Shown here: piece after piece, positions 1 to 9,110 of the stretch
How the letters are laid out: the number at the start of each line of letters is the position of its first letter
How positions within the stretch are numbered: position 1 is the stretch's first letter
Assembly (NCBI GenBank): GCA_017545505.1
Contig: JAFWNB010000001.1
Location: forward strand, 1 to 64,000
Length of the DNA: 64,000 nucleotides
Reading direction: 5' to 3'
Origin: Candidatus Saccharimonadota bacterium
GTDB lineage: Bacteria; Patescibacteriota; Saccharimonadia; Saccharimonadales; Saccharimonadaceae
Position numbers and translations under genes: made by a program
Notes under the pieces: generated by a model
The model's input: only the letters and a program-made list of their open reading frames with translations
What the model was told of the DNA's origin: nothing
Database searches by the model: none

Positions 1-1
1 A

Positions 2-151
2 GATTGGGTATTTGAAAAAGGGGATGATGGTTATTATACAATCACGTCTAGATGTTCAAGTAGAGTGTTAGATGCCACTTCACTAAATAATGTAGTAATC
101 TTTGATAATCATGGTGGTGATAACCAGAAATGGGAATTAGTGGCTAGATAA
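2..151 (+). CDS. Ricin-type beta-trefoil lectin domain, C-terminal fragment (partial)
   Basis: The reading frame is open from base 2 to a TAA at 149-151 and enters from outside the window, so only the last 49 residues are visible. They end in QKWELVAR, which carries the Q-x-W motif that closes each subdomain of ricin-B (beta-trefoil) lectins; the preceding YYTITSRCSSRVLDA pattern also fits a trefoil repeat. Ricin-B modules bind carbohydrate, often as the last domain of secreted enzymes or adhesins. The rest of the protein and its catalytic partner, if any, lie upstream. It converges on the minus-strand glycan gene that ends 2 bases further on. The family call is good; the protein's function is unknown. 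Confidence 0.7.
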   Translation, partial: DWVFEKGDDGYYTITSRCSSRVLDATSLNNVVIFDNHGGDNQKWELVAR

Positions 152-153
152 CC

Positions 154-1353
154 CTAGGATTTTTTATTAGGAAAGCGAACGGCTTTATGTATTCCATTAA
201 TGACTTTCCAGGCTTTATTGTCTGTAATTTTTCGAAGAGCTGACCGAAGTTGATCGTTTTGGGATTGGATTTGCTGGACTTTATTATTCAATTCTGTTAG
301 TTGATATTCTAATTTATTGTTTTCAATATATTGGTGTTCAATAAGTTGGTCTATTTCTGCTTGAGAGGGGGAGTTTAGTTCGATAGAAAAGCTTAGTTTT
401 TGATTCTTTTGGTAGTTTTTATATGCATGAATAGTTCCATGAGTGGTACAGAAAATAGATAACACAGCGTCATGAATAACTAGTTTTGAAGGGGAGGGGG
501 TAATAGAAATATTGCTATAGCTTGCGCCAACTAGATTAGTAGGATTAAACTCTATTTCTTTAGTATCATTTGGAATGATGGCCTCGAACGAATAGATATT
601 TTTGTTGCGATGGTATGGATAGGTGAAAAATTTATTGATATCAAAATCTTGATTGGGGTTACCATAGTATACACAGCATTCTTTGTTTCCCGGGTGCGTC
701 GTATGTTTAACGGTTGTAAACCATTGATTATTCCATACGCTAAGATTAATAGGTGATACTTTGAGATTTGTTTTCCAAATAGCGTAGGTGAAGCTGAGTT
801 GATCTCTTTTGCTGTAATGTTTGATTGTATCGAACCAGATTTGCATAGTTTTTATAACTATAGGATCGTTGTGTTTTTTAATGAACACTGTCATTTCATA
901 AAGCCCAAGGTTATCTGGGAATTCTTCTTTTTTTAAATAATCGAGGGTGCGGACGATATTTTCTTTGGAATCTTTATGAAGACGTAAACATGTTATAGCT
1001 TCTTGTTGGATAGATGTTCTAGCATGATGCGTAAAAGCTGAAAAAGTGCTATTTTTGAAATATTCGGAAACAAATGCAGTTATTTTTTTATTCCAAATAA
1101 CAGATGCATCCATCCAAACACTGGCATCATATTGTTCTGAAATAATTGGGTGTCCGAGTATTTTGATTTTACGAGAAAGAAGATGATTATTTAAGCTACT
1201 GTCTTCAATATAAATAATTTTCCATGTTTTTGATTTTATTGATTTATTATTGGTAAAACAAAGATAGTCGACATTTGGTTCGGGCTGATTAATTTCGTGG
1301 AGCGTGTCATAATCACCAGTAATGCATGTGTAGACGCAGAGATTTTTACTCAT
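154..1353 (-). CDS. DUF616-family glycosyltransferase-like protein
   Basis: A 399-residue protein beginning MSKNLCVYTC. The N-terminal half matches the DUF616 (TOD1/MUCI70-like) glycosyltransferase pattern: TCITGDYDTL near the start, YLCFTNN, then DASVWMDASVIW where a nucleotide-sugar/metal DxD-type site is expected. The last 60 residues form a heptad-rich coiled coil. An upstream ATG at 1401 would add 16 residues but would overlap the preceding gene; the start at 1353 lies just after an AT-rich TATAATAA-like box and gives a family-like N-terminus, so I prefer it. It follows the TupA-like gene (1383-2255), probably in one transcript. Function as an envelope-glycan transferase is inferred from family and context. 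Confidence 0.75.
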   Translation of the reverse strand: MSKNLCVYTCITGDYDTLHEINQPEPNVDYLCFTNNKSIKSKTWKIIYIEDSSLNNHLLSRKIKILGHPIISEQYDASVWMDASVIWNKKITAFVSEYFKNSTFSAFTHHARTSIQQEAITCLRLHKDSKENIVRTLDYLKKEEFPDNLGLYEMTVFIKKHNDPIVIKTMQIWFDTIKHYSKRDQLSFTYAIWKTNLKVSPINLSVWNNQWFTTVKHTTHPGNKECCVYYGNPNQDFDINKFFTYPYHRNKNIYSFEAIIPNDTKEIEFNPTNLVGASYSNISITPSPSKLVIHDAVLSIFCTTHGTIHAYKNYQKNQKLSFSIELNSPSQAEIDQLIEHQYIENNKLEYQLTELNNKVQQIQSQNDQLRSALRKITDNKAWKVINGIHKAVRFPNKKS

Positions 1354-1382
1354 ATTATTATTATTATAACACCTTTTAGGGT

Positions 1383-2255
1383 TTAGTCTTGAGATATCCA
1401 ACTACCCCAAATTTGGTCATATTTTGGAGGATTAAACTTACCGAAACCGGCGGCTGGGACGAAAGTTAGCTCACCAAAATAGATTTTTTCGTTGATGATA
1501 TAAAAATCAACTCGAACGTAATTAAAGTCTTCAGATAGCTTGTCTGATAACTCTAGCAGCTTCGATAATTGTTTAGGTTTTTTAAAGGTGTGTTTGCTTG
1601 GCGGAATACTAAAATAGTATTTTAATGGTTGCCAATTTGTGTCGTACATACATTTATGGCGATTGCTTTTTGGTCCCCATAAGACTTCTATAATTTGTCG
1701 TAAATTATTCTTGTTATCACGGAAGCAATGGATTTTATAATCATAGACTTCATTTTCTGTGAGGAGTTTTTCTGCAATAATATGATTATTAATTTGATTA
1801 TAATAAAATTCACCCCAGAGATAGCCGTATTTGATTTTAACGTAAGAATTCATTTTTTCGCAAATGTTTTTAAGGTCTACTTTGCTTTTATCTTTAATTA
1901 CTATATTAAAACCGCTGCCGCTGGTAGTTTTGAGGACAAAAGCATTGGGGAGGGACTCTAAATCGTTAATCGAGATATTCTTTTTATAAAGGTATTGAGG
2001 TATGAGATAGTCCTTGCCAATTTTTTTTTCAACATAGGCTTGAACGCTTTTCTTATCGGCACACTTGGAATATAGCGGATTTTTAGATAATTTACGAACA
2101 TTTATTATTTCATTAAATGTAGATATGTGTTTATAATCTAATGCCTTGCCAAACTGTTTTGCATAGATAGCTTTAATCATTGCTTTTTTTCCATGAAAAA
2201 AACAAAAAATTCGATGATCTTTTATGAGTTTAAGATTGTGCTCTAGATTATCCAT
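1383..2255 (-). CDS. TupA-like ATP-grasp protein
   Basis: A 290-residue soluble protein. The middle holds the ATP-grasp signature of the TupA-like family (PF14305): NAFVLKTTSGSGFNIVIKDK (nucleotide-binding loop), then YDYKIHCFRD, a hydrophobic strand, YVRVDFYIINEKIYFGELTFVPAAGFGKF (metal-binding Asp/Glu) and a final DQIWGSWI. TupA was named for teichuronopeptide synthesis in Bacillus, and relatives sit in many capsule and polysaccharide clusters, where they presumably ligate an amino acid or peptide to a sugar polymer. Here it is first in a minus-strand pair with the DUF616 gene and divergent from a GT4 gene. Family assignment is firm; the substrate is unknown. Confidence 0.85.
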   Translation of the reverse strand: MDNLEHNLKLIKDHRIFCFFHGKKAMIKAIYAKQFGKALDYKHISTFNEIINVRKLSKNPLYSKCADKKSVQAYVEKKIGKDYLIPQYLYKKNISINDLESLPNAFVLKTTSGSGFNIVIKDKSKVDLKNICEKMNSYVKIKYGYLWGEFYYNQINNHIIAEKLLTENEVYDYKIHCFRDNKNNLRQIIEVLWGPKSNRHKCMYDTNWQPLKYYFSIPPSKHTFKKPKQLSKLLELSDKLSEDFNYVRVDFYIINEKIYFGELTFVPAAGFGKFNPPKYDQIWGSWISQD

Positions 2256-2262
2256 AAATTAA

Positions 2263-2310
2263 ATTGTAGCACATTTAGTCTTAAAGATATTGTAGGCCGT
2301 ATGATATAAT
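2263..2310. promoter_or_regulatory. Divergent extended -10 promoters for the TupA-like gene and the GT4 gene
   Basis: On the minus strand TGCTACAAT (box at 2263-2268) lies 7 bases before the ATG at 2255. On the plus strand TGATATAAT (box at 2305-2310) lies 7 bases before the ATG at 2318. No good -35 is seen for either. With transcription starting about 7 bases after the box, both mRNAs would be leaderless or nearly so. Confidence 0.65.
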
Positions 2311-2317
2311 ATTTTCT

Positions 2318-3751
2318 ATGAGTAGTAGGGATGAAGAGTATATTGCGGCTTTAGAGGAAGAACTATGTGCTTCGATTGAGCGTGAACGAAAACTCGCTGA
2401 GGATGATTTGAGCTTGCGTGCATTTATAGTCCAAAAGCTAAAAAAGACGAAGTTGTATAAAAACATTCTTTCTGAACCAGATAGTAAAGTGGGAAAGGTG
2501 GCTAGAGCACCAAGATCGTTTTATAGATTAATAAAGAATCCGGAAATTCGAAAGAGTTTAATACAAAAAAAAACGACAGATGAAGTAGGGCTTTTTTTGG
2601 AAGAAGAAAAAAATATTCTAGAGCCTTGGATTATTGATTTAGATAGACGTAAAGAAATCGTAACGCAAGCGATTAAAGAAGGAAAAAAAATAGCATTGTA
2701 CTATTTGGAAAAACCTGATAGTTCAACGTTCCGATATCGTTGCTATAATACTTTTAAGGCAACACTGGATAGTAAAAAATGGCAAGCGATGTATTTTTTT
2801 AAGCAAGATATCAATTTCGTTGAAGAAATAATTCCGCGCGTAAGCCTTGTAGTGTTAGGTAGACAATCTGGTCAGGAAAGGATCATCAAAAACTTGATTA
2901 AGATGGCACATTCCAATGGCGTAAAAGTTGGATTAGATGTAGACGATCTGGTGTTTGATATGAAGTATCTTGATATCATGTTAGATACTATTGGAGAAAA
3001 AGTTAATAAAAGTTATTGGTTATCTTATTTTGCGAGTGTTCAAGCTATAGCTCGGCAAGTAGATTATTTTATAGTTACAAATGATTTTTTGGCTAAAAAA
3101 ATTAAAGAGTCTTTCAATAAGCCTTGTAAGGTTATACGCAATTCTTTAAATGATGAGCAGTTGTCGGCTTCGACAGTTTATGTAGAAAGAAAAGCAAAAC
3201 GTCGAGATAAACAATTTGTGATGGGCTATTTTTCTGGTTCACCAACACACAAAAAGGATTTAGACGAAGCATTATCTGAGGTGCTTAAGTTTTTGGATAA
3301 ACATGATAATGCGGTGTTGAAAATAGTTGGGTTTATGAAGTTTTCGAAGGAAACGGAAAAATACATAGACAAAAGAAGAATTGTATTTTTACCTATGGTG
3401 GATTTTAGAAAGTTACAAAGAATGATGTCGGAAGTTGATGTAAATATTGCACCGCTTGTGGTAAATGATTTTACGAATTGTAAATCAGAACTTAAATTTT
3501 TTGAGGCGGCCGTAGTGGAAACTACAACGATTGCTTCACCAACCTATACTTTTAAGAAGGCAATCAAAGACGGTGAAAATGGTTTTTTGGCGCAGCCTGG
3601 AGAATGGTATGAAAAGTTAGAGTATTTGTACAAGAATCCAAAAAAGAACAGAGAAGTTGCTTTGGCGGCTAAAGAATATGCTCTGAAGCATTATTATGGT
3701 AAAGAATTTTTGAAAGAGGTGGAGGCGGCGTATGATTACTTCGCAAAATAA
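2318..3751 (+). CDS. GT4-family glycosyltransferase
   Basis: A 477-residue protein. The first 60 residues are a charged helical region; residues about 125-230 form the acceptor-side Rossmann half (ALYYLEKPDSSTFRYRCYNTFKA, then VLGRQSGQ and VGLDVDDLVFD). The C-terminal half is a Glycos_transf_1 domain (GYFSGSPTHKKDLDEAL, VNIAPLVVNDFTNCKSELKFFEAA, then ENGFLAQPGEWYEKL), with the E-x7-E donor-binding region represented around KSELKFFEAA. It transfers a sugar from an activated nucleotide donor; the sugar cannot be told. The next gene overlaps it by 20 bases, so the two transferases are translationally coupled. It starts with an ATG 7 bases after a TATAAT box. Confidence 0.85.
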   Translation: MSSRDEEYIAALEEELCASIERERKLAEDDLSLRAFIVQKLKKTKLYKNILSEPDSKVGKVARAPRSFYRLIKNPEIRKSLIQKKTTDEVGLFLEEEKNILEPWIIDLDRRKEIVTQAIKEGKKIALYYLEKPDSSTFRYRCYNTFKATLDSKKWQAMYFFKQDINFVEEIIPRVSLVVLGRQSGQERIIKNLIKMAHSNGVKVGLDVDDLVFDMKYLDIMLDTIGEKVNKSYWLSYFASVQAIARQVDYFIVTNDFLAKKIKESFNKPCKVIRNSLNDEQLSASTVYVERKAKRRDKQFVMGYFSGSPTHKKDLDEALSEVLKFLDKHDNAVLKIVGFMKFSKETEKYIDKRRIVFLPMVDFRKLQRMMSEVDVNIAPLVVNDFTNCKSELKFFEAAVVETTTIASPTYTFKKAIKDGENGFLAQPGEWYEKLEYLYKNPKKNREVALAAKEYALKHYYGKEFLKEVEAAYDYFAK

Positions 3752-4595
3752 AAAAGTATCGGTAGTGGTGCCGAATTATAATTATGGAAAGTATATTAAA
3801 AAGAGATTAAAATCTATTTTTAATCAAACTTATCCAATTTATGAAATTATAATTTTAGATGATGCCTCTACTGATGGTAGCGCAGAAATAATAAAAAATA
3901 TAGTGTTAGATACCAAGCTAAAAAATCCAGAAGTTAATATAAGGTTTGTGTCTAGCAAAAAGAATTCTGGTAAAGCTATAGCGCAATGGAAAAAAGGATT
4001 TGAGCTCGCAACTGGTGATTATATTTGGATTGCAGAAGCGGATGATTTGTGTTCGAAAAACTTTTTAGAAGAGGCCATGAAAGGATTTGATGATCCGGAA
4101 GTGGTGCTTTCTTATACGGAATCGATAATAATAAATGGAAGCGGTTTAATATTAGCACCAAACTTTAGATGGTCTAGAGATAAAGAAAAAACGGGACATT
4201 ATAAAGAGAGTTATATTAAAGACGGTTTTAGAGAAATAGAAGAAATAATGGCAATTAGGTGCACAATTCCAAATGTGTCGGCGGTTGTGTTTAAAAAACA
4301 TCCTAAAATTCCTTATTTAAAATATTTAGAAGAGGCATTAGCATATTCGCAGGTGGGAGATTGGTATTTTTATAGTAAAGTCTTAAATCATGGCAGAATT
4401 AGCTATAATAGAAAATCTTTAAATAAGTTTAGAGTACATAGCGACAGCAAGACGGCAAAGGCGAAAAACAGCAAAGAACATTTTGAGGAGATAATTAAAA
4501 TTCATAAAATGTTTGCAGTAAAATATAATCTGGATGAATTTGTAACCAAAAGGATGGTGGCGGAAGAAAAGAGACTTACTAATAGAGTAAAATAG
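3732..4595 (+). CDS. GT2-family glycosyltransferase
   Basis: A 287-residue GT-A fold enzyme. KVSVVVPNYNYGKYIKKRLKSI at the N-terminus is the canonical GT2 opening, followed by LDDASTDGS and WIAEADDLC, the latter holding the acidic D-x-D-like metal/nucleotide site. The C-terminal part (VGDWYFYSKVLNHGRISY, then NKFRVHSDS) is typical of GT2 enzymes in capsule and O-antigen clusters. It overlaps the end of the upstream GT4 gene and has a purine-rich ribosome-binding stretch inside that gene. The donor and acceptor are unknown; work on the rhamnose-containing polymer is inferred from the rfb operon that follows. Confidence 0.88.
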   Translation: MITSQNKKVSVVVPNYNYGKYIKKRLKSIFNQTYPIYEIIILDDASTDGSAEIIKNIVLDTKLKNPEVNIRFVSSKKNSGKAIAQWKKGFELATGDYIWIAEADDLCSKNFLEEAMKGFDDPEVVLSYTESIIINGSGLILAPNFRWSRDKEKTGHYKESYIKDGFREIEEIMAIRCTIPNVSAVVFKKHPKIPYLKYLEEALAYSQVGDWYFYSKVLNHGRISYNRKSLNKFRVHSDSKTAKAKNSKEHFEEIIKIHKMFAVKYNLDEFVTKRMVAEEKRLTNRVK

Positions 4596-4616
4596 GTACC
4601 TGTAGGCTTTTGTTCG

Positions 4617-4645
4617 TGGTATAATTATTATAAATAATTAGGAGT
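4617..4645 (+). promoter_or_regulatory. Promoter and ribosome-binding site of the rfb operon
   Basis: TGGTATAAT (TATAAT at 4620-4625) is followed by a short leader with TTAGGAG about 6 bases before the rfbA ATG at 4650. Unlike many neighbours, this gene keeps a conventional leader and Shine-Dalgarno. Confidence 0.6.
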
Positions 4646-4649
4646 TATT

Positions 4650-5537
4650 ATGAAGGGTATTATTTTAGCCGGAGGGTCTGGGACGAGGCTTTATCCATTG
4701 ACGTTAGGCACGTCTAAACAGATGTTGCCGGTTTATGATAAACCAATGATTTATTATCCATTATCTACTTTGATGTTGGCTGGAATCAAGGATATATTAA
4801 TTATTTCTACACCAAATGATTTACCTAATTTTGAAAGATTGCTTGGAGATGGAAAAACGATGGGTATTAATCTTTCATATAAAGTGCAACCTTCGCCTGA
4901 TGGTTTGGCGCAGGCATTTATATTGGGAGAGGAATTTATTGGCGACGAAGCTTGTGCAATGGTTTTAGGTGATAATATTTTTTATGGTTCTGGGTTTGCA
5001 AATATGCTACGTGAATCTGCGGCAAACGCTGAAGATAATGGTAGAGCAACGGTATTTGGATATTACGTGAATGATCCAGAGAGATTTGGTGTGGTGGAAT
5101 TTGATAGGGATTGGAAAGCAATTTCAATTGAAGAAAAACCAAAAGTACCAAAGAGTAATTATGCGGTAACAGGTTTATATTTTTATCCGGCTGGCGTATC
5201 TGAAAGAGCAAAGGAAGTTAAACCTTCGGATAGAGGAGAATTAGAAATCACAACACTTAATGAAATGTATTTGAAAGACGAATTACTCGATGTACAATTA
5301 TTGTCGCGTGGTTTTGCATGGCTCGATACTGGCACGATGGATTCACTCGCTGACGCATCGGATTTTGTGAGAGTAATTCAAAAAAGGCAAGGAATACAAA
5401 TTGCTGCCCCGGAGGAAATAGCTTTCAAAAATGGATGGATTTCAAAGGAAGAGCTGTTAGAATCGGCTGAGAAATTTAAGAAGTCTTCTTATGGTCAACA
5501 TTTGTTTAAGGTAGCAGAAGGGAAAATGAAAGACTGA
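4650..5537 (+). CDS. rfbA: Glucose-1-phosphate thymidylyltransferase
   Basis: A 295-residue enzyme that makes dTDP-glucose from dTTP and glucose-1-phosphate, first step of dTDP-L-rhamnose synthesis. The N-terminus [18 protein letters not shown] is the nucleotidyl-transfer loop; [10 protein letters not shown] carries the metal-binding Asp, and [27 protein letters not shown] and [12 protein letters not shown] are the sugar-binding motifs of RmlA. Length is normal for the family. It is the first of four rfb genes in the order A-C-B-D, joined by one-base overlaps or abutting start and stop codons, so they form one operon. Confidence 0.97.
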   Translation: MKGIILAGGSGTRLYPLTLGTSKQMLPVYDKPMIYYPLSTLMLAGIKDILIISTPNDLPNFERLLGDGKTMGINLSYKVQPSPDGLAQAFILGEEFIGDEACAMVLGDNIFYGSGFANMLRESAANAEDNGRATVFGYYVNDPERFGVVEFDRDWKAISIEEKPKVPKSNYAVTGLYFYPAGVSERAKEVKPSDRGELEITTLNEMYLKDELLDVQLLSRGFAWLDTGTMDSLADASDFVRVIQKRQGIQIAAPEEIAFKNGWISKEELLESAEKFKKSSYGQHLFKVAEGKMKD

Positions 5538-6094
5538 TGGGAAAGTTTAAATTTAACCAAACTGAGATACCCGATGTTTACGTGATTGAGTCGACTGTAT
5601 TTGGTGACGAGCGAGGGTATTTTATGGAGACTTATTCGGAGGCAGATTTTAAAGAGGCGGGACTAGATTATAAATTTGTGCAAGATAATCAATCATCATC
5701 AAGGAGGGGAGTGCTTCGGGGACTTCATTTTCAAAAAGAACATCCTCAGGCAAAACTGGTGAGAGTTTTGTCGGGTGAAGTGTTTGATGTAGCAGTAGAT
5801 TTACGCGAAAACTCTTCAACTTTTGGCAAGTGGGTAGGAGTGTTATTATCAGCTGAAAACCACAAACAATTAATGATTCCGCGTGGGTTTGCACATGGAT
5901 TTTTAGTAGTGAGCGAAAAGGCAGAATTTGCTTATAAATGCGATGAGTTTTATCATCCAGAGGATGAAGGTGGGATAATGTATGATTCGGTCGGAATCGA
6001 ATGGCCAGAAATTGAAGGCGAACTGATTTTATCAGAAAAAGATTTGAAACATCCAAGACTAGAAGAATTAGATTTTAAATTTAAGGAGGTGTAA
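5537..6094 (+). CDS. rfbC: dTDP-4-dehydrorhamnose 3,5-epimerase
   Basis: A 185-residue cupin-type epimerase, third enzyme of the rhamnose pathway. RGVLRGLHFQ holds the catalytic His (about residue 64), VDLRENSSTFGKWVGV the conserved Asp, and FAHGFLVVSEKAEFAYKCDEFYHPEDEGG the conserved Tyr and pocket residues. The start overlaps the rfbA stop in a TGATG arrangement, implying translational coupling. Full family length, no missing key residues seen. Confidence 0.97.
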   Translation: MGKFKFNQTEIPDVYVIESTVFGDERGYFMETYSEADFKEAGLDYKFVQDNQSSSRRGVLRGLHFQKEHPQAKLVRVLSGEVFDVAVDLRENSSTFGKWVGVLLSAENHKQLMIPRGFAHGFLVVSEKAEFAYKCDEFYHPEDEGGIMYDSVGIEWPEIEGELILSEKDLKHPRLEELDFKFKEV

Positions 6095-7122
6095 TGGATA
6101 AAAAAACAATTATAGTTACGGGCGGAGCAGGATTTATAGGTTCAAATTTTGTTTATTATATGTTAAAAAAGTATCCTTCTTACAGGATTGTGTGTTTAGA
6201 TGCTTTAACCTATGCAGGAAATTTATCAACGCTTGAAAAAGCGATGAAAAACGAGAATTTCCGCTTTGTAAAAGCAGACATTAGGGATGCCGAGGCGATA
6301 GACAATCTATTTACTGAAGAGAAGCCAGATATTGTAGTAAATTTCGCGGCGGAAAGTCATGTAGATAGGTCGATTGCAGATCCACAGATATTTCTGGCAA
6401 CAAATATTATGGGTCCAAAGGTGTTGATGGACGCATGCTTAAATCACGGTGTAAAGCGATATCATCAAGTGTCTACTGATGAAGTTTATGGTGATTTGCC
6501 ACTAGATAGGCCAGATCTATTTTTTACAGAAAATACCAATTTACACACTTCGTCGCCATACTCAGCATCTAAGGCGAGTGCAGATTTATTAACCATGGCT
6601 TATCACAGGACGTATAAGTTGCCAGTTTCTATTTCGCGTTGCTCAAATAATTACGGGCCATATCATTTTCCGGAAAAGTTAATTCCTCTCATGATTATTA
6701 ATGCTTTACATGATAAACCGTTGCCTGTATATGGTGATGGATTAAATGTGAGAGATTGGCTATACGTAGAAGATCATTGTAAAGCGATAGATATGATTAT
6801 TCATGGAGATTGCGTTGGGGAAGTTTATAATGTGGGCGGTCATAATGAAATGGCGAATATCGATATTGTGAAGTTAATCTTGAAGGAGCTAGGTAAGCCA
6901 GAATCATTGATTACGTTCGTAGAAGATAGGAAAGGACATGACAGGAGATACGCAATTGATCCAACCAAGATAAAGACTCAACTAGGTTGGGAACCAGAAA
7001 CTAAGTTTGAAAATGGGATTGTTAAAACTATTAAATGGTATCTTGATCATAAAGATTGGTGGGAAGAGATTATTTCTGGTGAATATCAGAACTATTATAA
7101 AAAGATGTATGAGGGGAAATAA
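6094..7122 (+). CDS. rfbB: dTDP-glucose 4,6-dehydratase
   Basis: A 342-residue extended short-chain dehydrogenase/reductase, second enzyme of dTDP-rhamnose synthesis. The NAD-binding motif TGGAGFIGSNF is at residues 9-19; STDEVYGDL carries the dehydratase-specific Thr-Asp-Glu triad and SPYSASKASAD the catalytic Tyr-x3-Lys; NNYGPYHFPEKLIPLMI and YGDGLNVRDWLYVEDH are hallmark RmlB segments. The start overlaps the rfbC stop (TAATG), preceded by AAGGAGGTG. Confidence 0.97.
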   Translation: MDKKTIIVTGGAGFIGSNFVYYMLKKYPSYRIVCLDALTYAGNLSTLEKAMKNENFRFVKADIRDAEAIDNLFTEEKPDIVVNFAAESHVDRSIADPQIFLATNIMGPKVLMDACLNHGVKRYHQVSTDEVYGDLPLDRPDLFFTENTNLHTSSPYSASKASADLLTMAYHRTYKLPVSISRCSNNYGPYHFPEKLIPLMIINALHDKPLPVYGDGLNVRDWLYVEDHCKAIDMIIHGDCVGEVYNVGGHNEMANIDIVKLILKELGKPESLITFVEDRKGHDRRYAIDPTKIKTQLGWEPETKFENGIVKTIKWYLDHKDWWEEIISGEYQNYYKKMYEGK

Positions 7123-8010
7123 ATGAAGGTTTTAGTGACTGGAACGAGTGGACAGCTCGGATATGATGTAATGGAAGAATTGGCTCGCCGAGGGCATATT
7201 GGGATTGGAGCGGATAGGGCAGACACTAATGCTAGTTTTGAACATGTAGTTTTAGATATTACAGATAAGGAAAAAGTTTTTGAGGTGATTTCCAATATTA
7301 AACCAGATGCGATTGTGCACTGCGCGGCATGGACAAATGTGGATGGAGCGGAGGACCCAGATAATTTGGAGATAGTGAGAGCAGTGAATGTAGATGGTAC
7401 ACGTAATTTAGCAGAAGCCTGTAAGAAGATTGATGCTAAATTTGTTTATATTTCCACGGACTATGTATTTAACGGAGAAGGTGAGAGGCCTTGGCGGCCA
7501 GACGATAAGAACTATGCGCCGATTAATGTATATGGACAATCTAAATTAGATGGTGAAAAAGAAGTAGCGAGGATTTTAGATAAGTATTTTATTGTGCGAA
7601 TTGCTTGGGTGTTTGGAAGAAATGGCAAGAATTTTATTAAGACAATGATTGAAGTTGGAAAAACTCATGATACGGTGCGGGTGGTGGATGATCAGATCGG
7701 AACGCCAACATACACAGTTGATCTCGCAAGATTATTGGTTGATATGATTGAAACCGACAAATATGGCTATTATCATGCTACGAATGAAGGTGGGTTTATT
7801 TCTTGGGCAGATTTTACGGAAGAAATTTATAAACAAACTGGAATGGATGTAAAAGTTGAGAGAGTAACAACCGAGGAATATGGACTATCAAAAGCTAAAA
7901 GGCCGTTTAATTCGAGGTTAGATAAAAGTAAATTAGTAGAGAATGGTTTTAAACCTTTGCCTGAGTGGAAGGACGCTTTGAGCCGATTTATTGTTTCTTC
8001 GAAGAGCTAG
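7123..8010 (+). CDS. rfbD: dTDP-4-dehydrorhamnose reductase
   Basis: A 295-residue SDR enzyme completing dTDP-L-rhamnose. VTGTSGQLGYDV is the NAD(P)-binding loop, VHCAAWTNVDGAEDPD and YISTDYVFNGEG are RmlD signatures, and YGQSKLDGE carries the catalytic Tyr and Lys. Its ATG follows the rfbB stop directly, with GAGGGG as ribosome-binding site. The 3' end overlaps by 23 bases the minus-strand DUF2304 gene, so the two transcription units converge here. Confidence 0.96.
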   Translation: MKVLVTGTSGQLGYDVMEELARRGHIGIGADRADTNASFEHVVLDITDKEKVFEVISNIKPDAIVHCAAWTNVDGAEDPDNLEIVRAVNVDGTRNLAEACKKIDAKFVYISTDYVFNGEGERPWRPDDKNYAPINVYGQSKLDGEKEVARILDKYFIVRIAWVFGRNGKNFIKTMIEVGKTHDTVRVVDDQIGTPTYTVDLARLLVDMIETDKYGYYHATNEGGFISWADFTEEIYKQTGMDVKVERVTTEEYGLSKAKRPFNSRLDKSKLVENGFKPLPEWKDALSRFIVSSKS

Positions 8011-8356
8011 ATTTTTTGGGAGCAGTTTTTGGGGGATGTTCATTTTTTAATACGCTTAATTCTTGCCCGAGGTCGATGACTTTTTTACGAAGGTCTTCGA
8101 TTTTTTTGGATTGAATAAAAATCATAATAAAAAGAACAACAATAGCGATGGTTAAAAATAGAGTTGGTGGGTAAGTAATACCGAGGAGATTGGCAAACCA
8201 ATCTAGAGAAGTGGGCCAAATAGATAATACTAACAGGATAATACAAAAAACAATCCAAATAAAGGAACTAGTAATATCTAGTTTGTTCTTGCGAATTGAA
8301 TAAAAGATATAAATAATTGTTATTAATGAAATAATGATAAAAAAGATGTTATTCAT
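7988..8356 (-). CDS. DUF2304 family small membrane protein
   Basis: A 122-residue protein with three predicted membrane helices (about residues 3-20, 30-46 and 62-80), the third followed by the heptad-rich tail QSKKIEDLRKKVIDLGQELSVLKNEH. This is the DUF2304 pattern. Members are nearly always encoded next to a polyprenyl-phosphate GT2 enzyme, as here, where the start overlaps the upstream GT2 stop by 4 bases. A role as membrane partner of that transferase is inferred from the pairing. A lysine/serine-rich tail ends the protein. It is last in its minus-strand operon. Confidence 0.85.
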   Translation of the reverse strand: MNNIFFIIISLITIIYIFYSIRKNKLDITSSFIWIVFCIILLVLSIWPTSLDWFANLLGITYPPTLFLTIAIVVLFIMIFIQSKKIEDLRKKVIDLGQELSVLKNEHPPKTAPKKSSSSKKQ

Positions 8357-9081
8357 GTTTTACCTTTCTTTTTACCAGCGTATTTAACAAGTATAACTAT
8401 ACATGTATAGAATTGCGTGATCATATATTTGATGGGTCTTAAAATGCCGGAATGCATTGAAACGCCATTTTCTCGGACGCGCATTTTAGTAGGTATTTCA
8501 GTAATTTTGTAGCCTTTAAGGAGCATTTCAATAATAAGATTGGCGTCTGGATACTCTGGATAGTTACCGCACTGAGCATAGTAATCAATAACAGCTTTGT
8601 TGAGACATTGAAAACCGGAAAGAGGATCAGTAATTTTATGCTTGGTAAAAAGTCTGATCATAATAGAAAAAAACTTGGTGCCAATTTTACGAAAGAGAGG
8701 GCATGGGTAGCCGAGGTCTTTTAGATAACGAGATCCGATGATGATGTCAGAATTTGTGTTAATAGCTTGCTCAAAGAGTTTTTTAGTTTCGGACGCTATG
8801 TGTTGGCCATCGGCGTCCATGAGAATTGCATAATCATAATTGTGTTTTTGAGCATATTTTAGACCAGTTTGGACAGCCCAAGCATAGCGCATATTGAAAA
8901 CGTTTGTAATACAATTTATGCCGGCCTTTTGAACGATTTCTGCAGTATTGTCAGTAGAGCAATCATTAATAACTAAAATATCAAATTTAGGGGTGTTTTT
9001 TTTGATTTCTGCTAAAACTTGGCCGATGTTGTCGGATTCATTGTAAGCCGGTATGACAATAAGGACTCTACTATTATTCAT
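8353..9081 (-). CDS. GT2 glycosyltransferase, polyprenyl-phosphate (DPM1-like) type
   Basis: A 242-residue protein with the dolichyl-phosphate mannose synthase-like layout. VLIVIPAYNESDNIGQVLAEI opens the GT-A domain, INDCSTDNT and AILMDADGQH give the two acidic nucleotide/metal sites (D-x-D in DADGQH), and IIIGSRYL and DPLSGFQCLN follow in the usual order. There is no large C-terminal membrane domain; the partner DUF2304 protein may provide membrane contact. It probably loads a sugar onto undecaprenyl phosphate for use outside the membrane; the sugar is not known. A TGATATAAT box ends 7 bases before the ATG. Confidence 0.87.
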   Translation of the reverse strand: MNNSRVLIVIPAYNESDNIGQVLAEIKKNTPKFDILVINDCSTDNTAEIVQKAGINCITNVFNMRYAWAVQTGLKYAQKHNYDYAILMDADGQHIASETKKLFEQAINTNSDIIIGSRYLKDLGYPCPLFRKIGTKFFSIMIRLFTKHKITDPLSGFQCLNKAVIDYYAQCGNYPEYPDANLIIEMLLKGYKITEIPTKMRVRENGVSMHSGILRPIKYMITQFYTCIVILVKYAGKKKGKT

Positions 9082-9110
9082 TGGGTTAATTATATCATAA
9101 ATAGAGAGGA